DNA from: Tannerella sp. | Lineage (GTDB): Bacteria; Bacteroidota; Bacteroidia; Bacteroidales; Tannerellaceae | Length of the DNA: 7,828 nt | NCBI GenBank assembly: GCA_031269635.1 | Contig: JAISYY010000077.1 | Span: 1-7,828 of the forward strand | Direction: 5' to 3' | Part shown: positions 5,380-7,828 of the stretch, piece after piece | Layout of the letters: the number at the start of each line of letters is the position of its first letter | Numbering within the stretch: position 1 is the first letter of the stretch | Notes under the pieces: generated by a model | Told to the model about the DNA's origin: nothing | Seen by the model: only the letters and a program-made list of their open reading frames with translations | Database searches by the model: none | Position numbers and translations under genes: made by a program

Positions 5380-7584
5380 ATGGAGAACGTGATTTTTATG
5401 GTCTTGGGAGCGTCTTTGATAGCGCTTGGATTTGCATTTTTCTTTTTCAGGCAGATGATGAAAAGGGATGAAGGAACGGATACGATGAAGAAAATAGCGC
5501 TTCATGTGCGAAAAGGAGCGATGGCTTACCTCAAACAGCAGTATAAGATTGTTGCGTGTGTCTTCCTTATTTTAGTTGTCATATTTACCGTGATGGCCTT
5601 TTTCGACCTGCAGAATCCGTGGGTGCCGGGCGCTTTTCTTACCGGAGGGTTTTTCTCCGGTCTTGCCGGGTTTTTCGGAATGAAAACGGCCACTTATGCT
5701 TCGGCGCGGACGGCCCATGCGGCCCGCAATTCTTTGAATGACGGACTTCGCGTTGCATTCCGTTCGGGCGCCGTTATGGGACTTACCGTTGTGGGGTTGG
5801 GGTTGCTGGATATATCCGTATGGTATATCGTGCTTGACCATTTTATTCCCGGCGAAGGCGCCCATAAACTGATGATTATAACAACCACGATGCTGACGTT
5901 CGGAATGGGCGCGTCCACACAGGCGTTATTCGCCCGCGTCGGTGGCGGTATTTATACAAAAGCAGCCGATGTCGGCGCCGACCTTGTGGGTAAGGTTGAG
6001 GCCGGCATACCGGAAGATGACCCGCGCAATCCGGCAACGATTGCGGACAATGTGGGGGATAACGTAGGCGACGTGGCCGGTATGGGCGCTGACTTGTATG
6101 AATCGTATTGCGGTTCGATACTTGCAACCGCCGCTTTAGGCGTACCCGCTTTTGCGCTTCATCCGGAGATGCAGTTGAAGGCCGTGTTCGCCCCCATGCT
6201 TATTGCGGCGGTAGGTCTTCTCCTCTCCGTAATCGGAATATTTCTTGTGCGGACGAAGGAAGGCGCTACCATGAAACAGCTCCTCTCGTCGTTGAGTAAA
6301 GGCGTTAATATCAGTTCGTTGTTGATTGTTATTGCGACGTTCTCCATTTTCTATTTGCTCGGGTTAGATAACTGGATCGGAATATCCTTTTCCGTTGTGG
6401 TCGGTCTCATTGCCGGTATTATCATTGGGCAGGCTACGGAATATTATACCTCACACAGCTATAAACCGACACGTAAGATAGCCGAGAGTTCCCAAACCGG
6501 CCCGGCGACGGTCATTATTTCCGGGATTGGGTTAGGATTCATATCTACGGCAATACCTGTTATCACCATTTGTATGGCAATCATCCTGTCGTTTCTTTCC
6601 GCTATTCAGTTTGATGTTTCCAATATGCTTGCTCCCCAGAACTTGTGTATGGGACTTTACGGCATAGCGATCGCCGCCGTCGGGATGCTTTCCACTTTGG
6701 GCATAACGCTGGCGACCGATGCTTACGGGCCGATTGCCGACAATGCAGGCGGCAACGCACAGATGAGCGGCCTGCCCGAGGAAGTTCGCCGGCGTACGGA
6801 TGCGCTCGATGCGCTGGGCAATACGACGGCGGCTACGGGTAAAGGATTTGCGATCGGCTCTGCCGCATTGACGGCTTTGGCCCTGCTTGCATCTTATATA
6901 GAAGAAATAAAAATAGCGCTGTTGCGTATCGGCGAGACCGTCCTGGTTATGCCTAACGGAGATGCCGTGCAGATAGCGAACGCTTCGTTTCAGGACTTTA
7001 TGAATTATTATAATGTTTCGTTGATGAACCCGATCGTGCTGGTCGGCGTCTTTACCGGTTCTATGATGGCCTTTTTATTCTGCGGACTTACGATGAACGC
7101 GGTAGGCCGTGCGGCGCAGCACATGGTAGAAGAAGTTCGCCGTCAGTTCCGTACCATAGCCGGGATTATGGAAGGAAAAGCCGATCCCGATTACGCGCGA
7201 TGCGTCGAAATATCAACGAAAGGGGCGCAGCGTGAAATGCTCCTGCCTTCACTGTTGGCTATTATTGTGCCGGTAGTTGTAGGACTGCTTTTCGGTGTGG
7301 CAGGTATTCTGGGTCTGCTTGTCGGCGGACTGGGCGCCGGTTTCGTCCTTGCCATATTCATGGCAAATGCGGGCGGAGCGTGGGATAATGCAAAAAAATA
7401 TATCGAAGAGGGAAGCCTTGGCGGTAAAGGCTCCGATAATCACAAAGCGACAGTCGTAGGCGATACCGTCGGCGATCCGTTTAAAGATACTTCCGGCCCT
7501 TCACTGAATATCCTTATCAAGCTGATGAGTATGGTTTCGATCGTAATGGCAGGACTGACGACCGTTTACAGTTTGTTCGGATAA
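5380..7584 (+). CDS. hppA: Membrane-bound ion-translocating pyrophosphatase, K+-dependent type
   Basis: Hydrolyses pyrophosphate and uses the energy to pump Na+ and/or H+ across the cytoplasmic membrane. The 734-residue length and about 16 hydrophobic segments are as expected for the family. The catalytic motifs are complete. GGGIYTKAADVGADLVGK has D197, D201 and K205. DNVGDNVGDVAG has D223, D227 and D231. DLYESY has E241, at the ion-gate position. GDTVGDPFKDTSGPSLN near the end has D695, D699 and D703. The determinant motif reads GNTTAATGKG (480-489): alanine at 484 and glycine at 487 mark the K+-dependent class, whereas K+-independent proton pumps have lysine and threonine there. K+-dependent enzymes are mostly Na+ pumps, and Bacteroides relatives have been reported to move both Na+ and H+. 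Ion choice here is therefore inference. ATG 5380 is supported by the promoter and by the hydrophobic first helix. It is a single-gene unit closed by a strong terminator. Confidence 0.97.
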   Translation: MENVIFMVLGASLIALGFAFFFFRQMMKRDEGTDTMKKIALHVRKGAMAYLKQQYKIVACVFLILVVIFTVMAFFDLQNPWVPGAFLTGGFFSGLAGFFGMKTATYASARTAHAARNSLNDGLRVAFRSGAVMGLTVVGLGLLDISVWYIVLDHFIPGEGAHKLMIITTTMLTFGMGASTQALFARVGGGIYTKAADVGADLVGKVEAGIPEDDPRNPATIADNVGDNVGDVAGMGADLYESYCGSILATAALGVPAFALHPEMQLKAVFAPMLIAAVGLLLSVIGIFLVRTKEGATMKQLLSSLSKGVNISSLLIVIATFSIFYLLGLDNWIGISFSVVVGLIAGIIIGQATEYYTSHSYKPTRKIAESSQTGPATVIISGIGLGFISTAIPVITICMAIILSFLSAIQFDVSNMLAPQNLCMGLYGIAIAAVGMLSTLGITLATDAYGPIADNAGGNAQMSGLPEEVRRRTDALDALGNTTAATGKGFAIGSAALTALALLASYIEEIKIALLRIGETVLVMPNGDAVQIANASFQDFMNYYNVSLMNPIVLVGVFTGSMMAFLFCGLTMNAVGRAAQHMVEEVRRQFRTIAGIMEGKADPDYARCVEISTKGAQREMLLPSLLAIIVPVVVGLLFGVAGILGLLVGGLGAGFVLAIFMANAGGAWDNAKKYIEEGSLGGKGSDNHKATVVGDTVGDPFKDTSGPSLNILIKLMSMVSIVMAGLTTVYSLFG

Positions 7585-7614
7585 ATTCCCGACGGGCGTT
7601 GAAAAGCGTTTGTG

Positions 7615-7656
7615 AACCGGCAATAAAAATAAGCAAGCTTATTTTTATTGCCGGTT
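7615..7656. terminator. Terminator of hppA, 20-bp perfect arms, probably bidirectional
   Basis: AACCGGCAATAAAAATAAGC at 7615-7634 is perfectly complementary to the 20 bases at 7637-7656, with only AA between the arms. It begins 31 bases after the hppA stop. The GC-rich base (AACCGGC/GCCGGTT) with A- and T-rich upper stem, and TTT after the right arm, suit an intrinsic terminator working in either direction. Confidence 0.75.
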
Positions 7657-7757
7657 TCATTATGTAAAAGAAATATTGCGATGGCATTGCAGCCCCTTCC
7701 GGGACAGGCAGAATCCGGATATAAACAATTATAAACACAACAACTATTAAAAAACTA

Positions 7758-7828
7758 ATGAGAGTAAGTTATGTTGTCCAGGTATTTATATGCGCTTCCC
7801 GTGTTGAGCAAGAGTGTTGTTTCGCCGT
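7758..7828 (+). CDS. Possible start of a further gene (runs off the window)
   Basis: After an A-rich stretch (TATTAAAAAACTA), ATG 7758 opens a frame MRVSYVVQVFICASRVEQEC that stays open to the end. ATG 7771 opens another frame, MLSRYLYALPVLSKSVVSP, also open to the end. Fewer than 25 codons are visible in either, no promoter box is clear, and neither peptide is recognised, so which frame, if any, is coding cannot be decided here. Confidence 0.25.
   Translation, partial: MRVSYVVQVFICASRVEQECCFA

Overview
The window looks like a chromosomal piece of a member of the Bacteroidetes, most likely order Bacteroidales. The reasons are perfect TAnnTTTG -7 promoter boxes, A-rich start regions without Shine-Dalgarno sequences, a long-form HisG, a Bacteroidetes-style lipoprotein paired with a small outer-membrane barrel protein, and a Bacteroides-type membrane pyrophosphatase. 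Genus cannot be fixed from this sequence alone. All genes are on the + strand.

Left part (1-2350): the end of hisG, then hisD 14 bases downstream, form a histidine biosynthesis operon. A short DsrE-family gene follows after 22 bases, but its frame is broken by one extra G in a run of five. No hisC or hisB follows here, so the operon is either short or split in this genome.

Middle part (2351-5379): an accessory-looking segment. Two copies of a roughly 170-bp, hairpin-rich, apparently non-coding element (2389-2559 and 4828-4997, about 90% identical, same orientation) bracket two strikingly AT-rich genes, a putative surface lipoprotein and an outer-membrane beta-barrel protein. These have their own promoter, which overlaps an operator-like palindrome, and end in an intrinsic terminator. 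One base after the T-tract of that terminator starts a sequence that reads like the 5' end and domain I of a bacterial group II intron, as expected of group IIC introns, which insert behind terminators. The second repeat copy interrupts or replaces the intron after about 113 bases. No reverse transcriptase gene is present. Beyond it lie a 26-bp exact direct repeat, a 13-bp-arm hairpin and a short stretch that may be a decayed intron 3' end.

Right part (5306-7828): hppA, a complete K+-dependent-type membrane pyrophosphatase with its own promoter, ends at a 42-bp nearly uninterrupted palindrome that should terminate transcription from both sides. The last bases may start another gene that runs off the window.

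The housekeeping genes on the two sides do not cooperate in any visible way. The most unusual part is the repeat family: in the second copy, four successive 18-bp palindromes share an 8-2-8 geometry but not sequence, and the right end differs between copies in a way that exchanges pairing with the far left end for pairing with a local partner.
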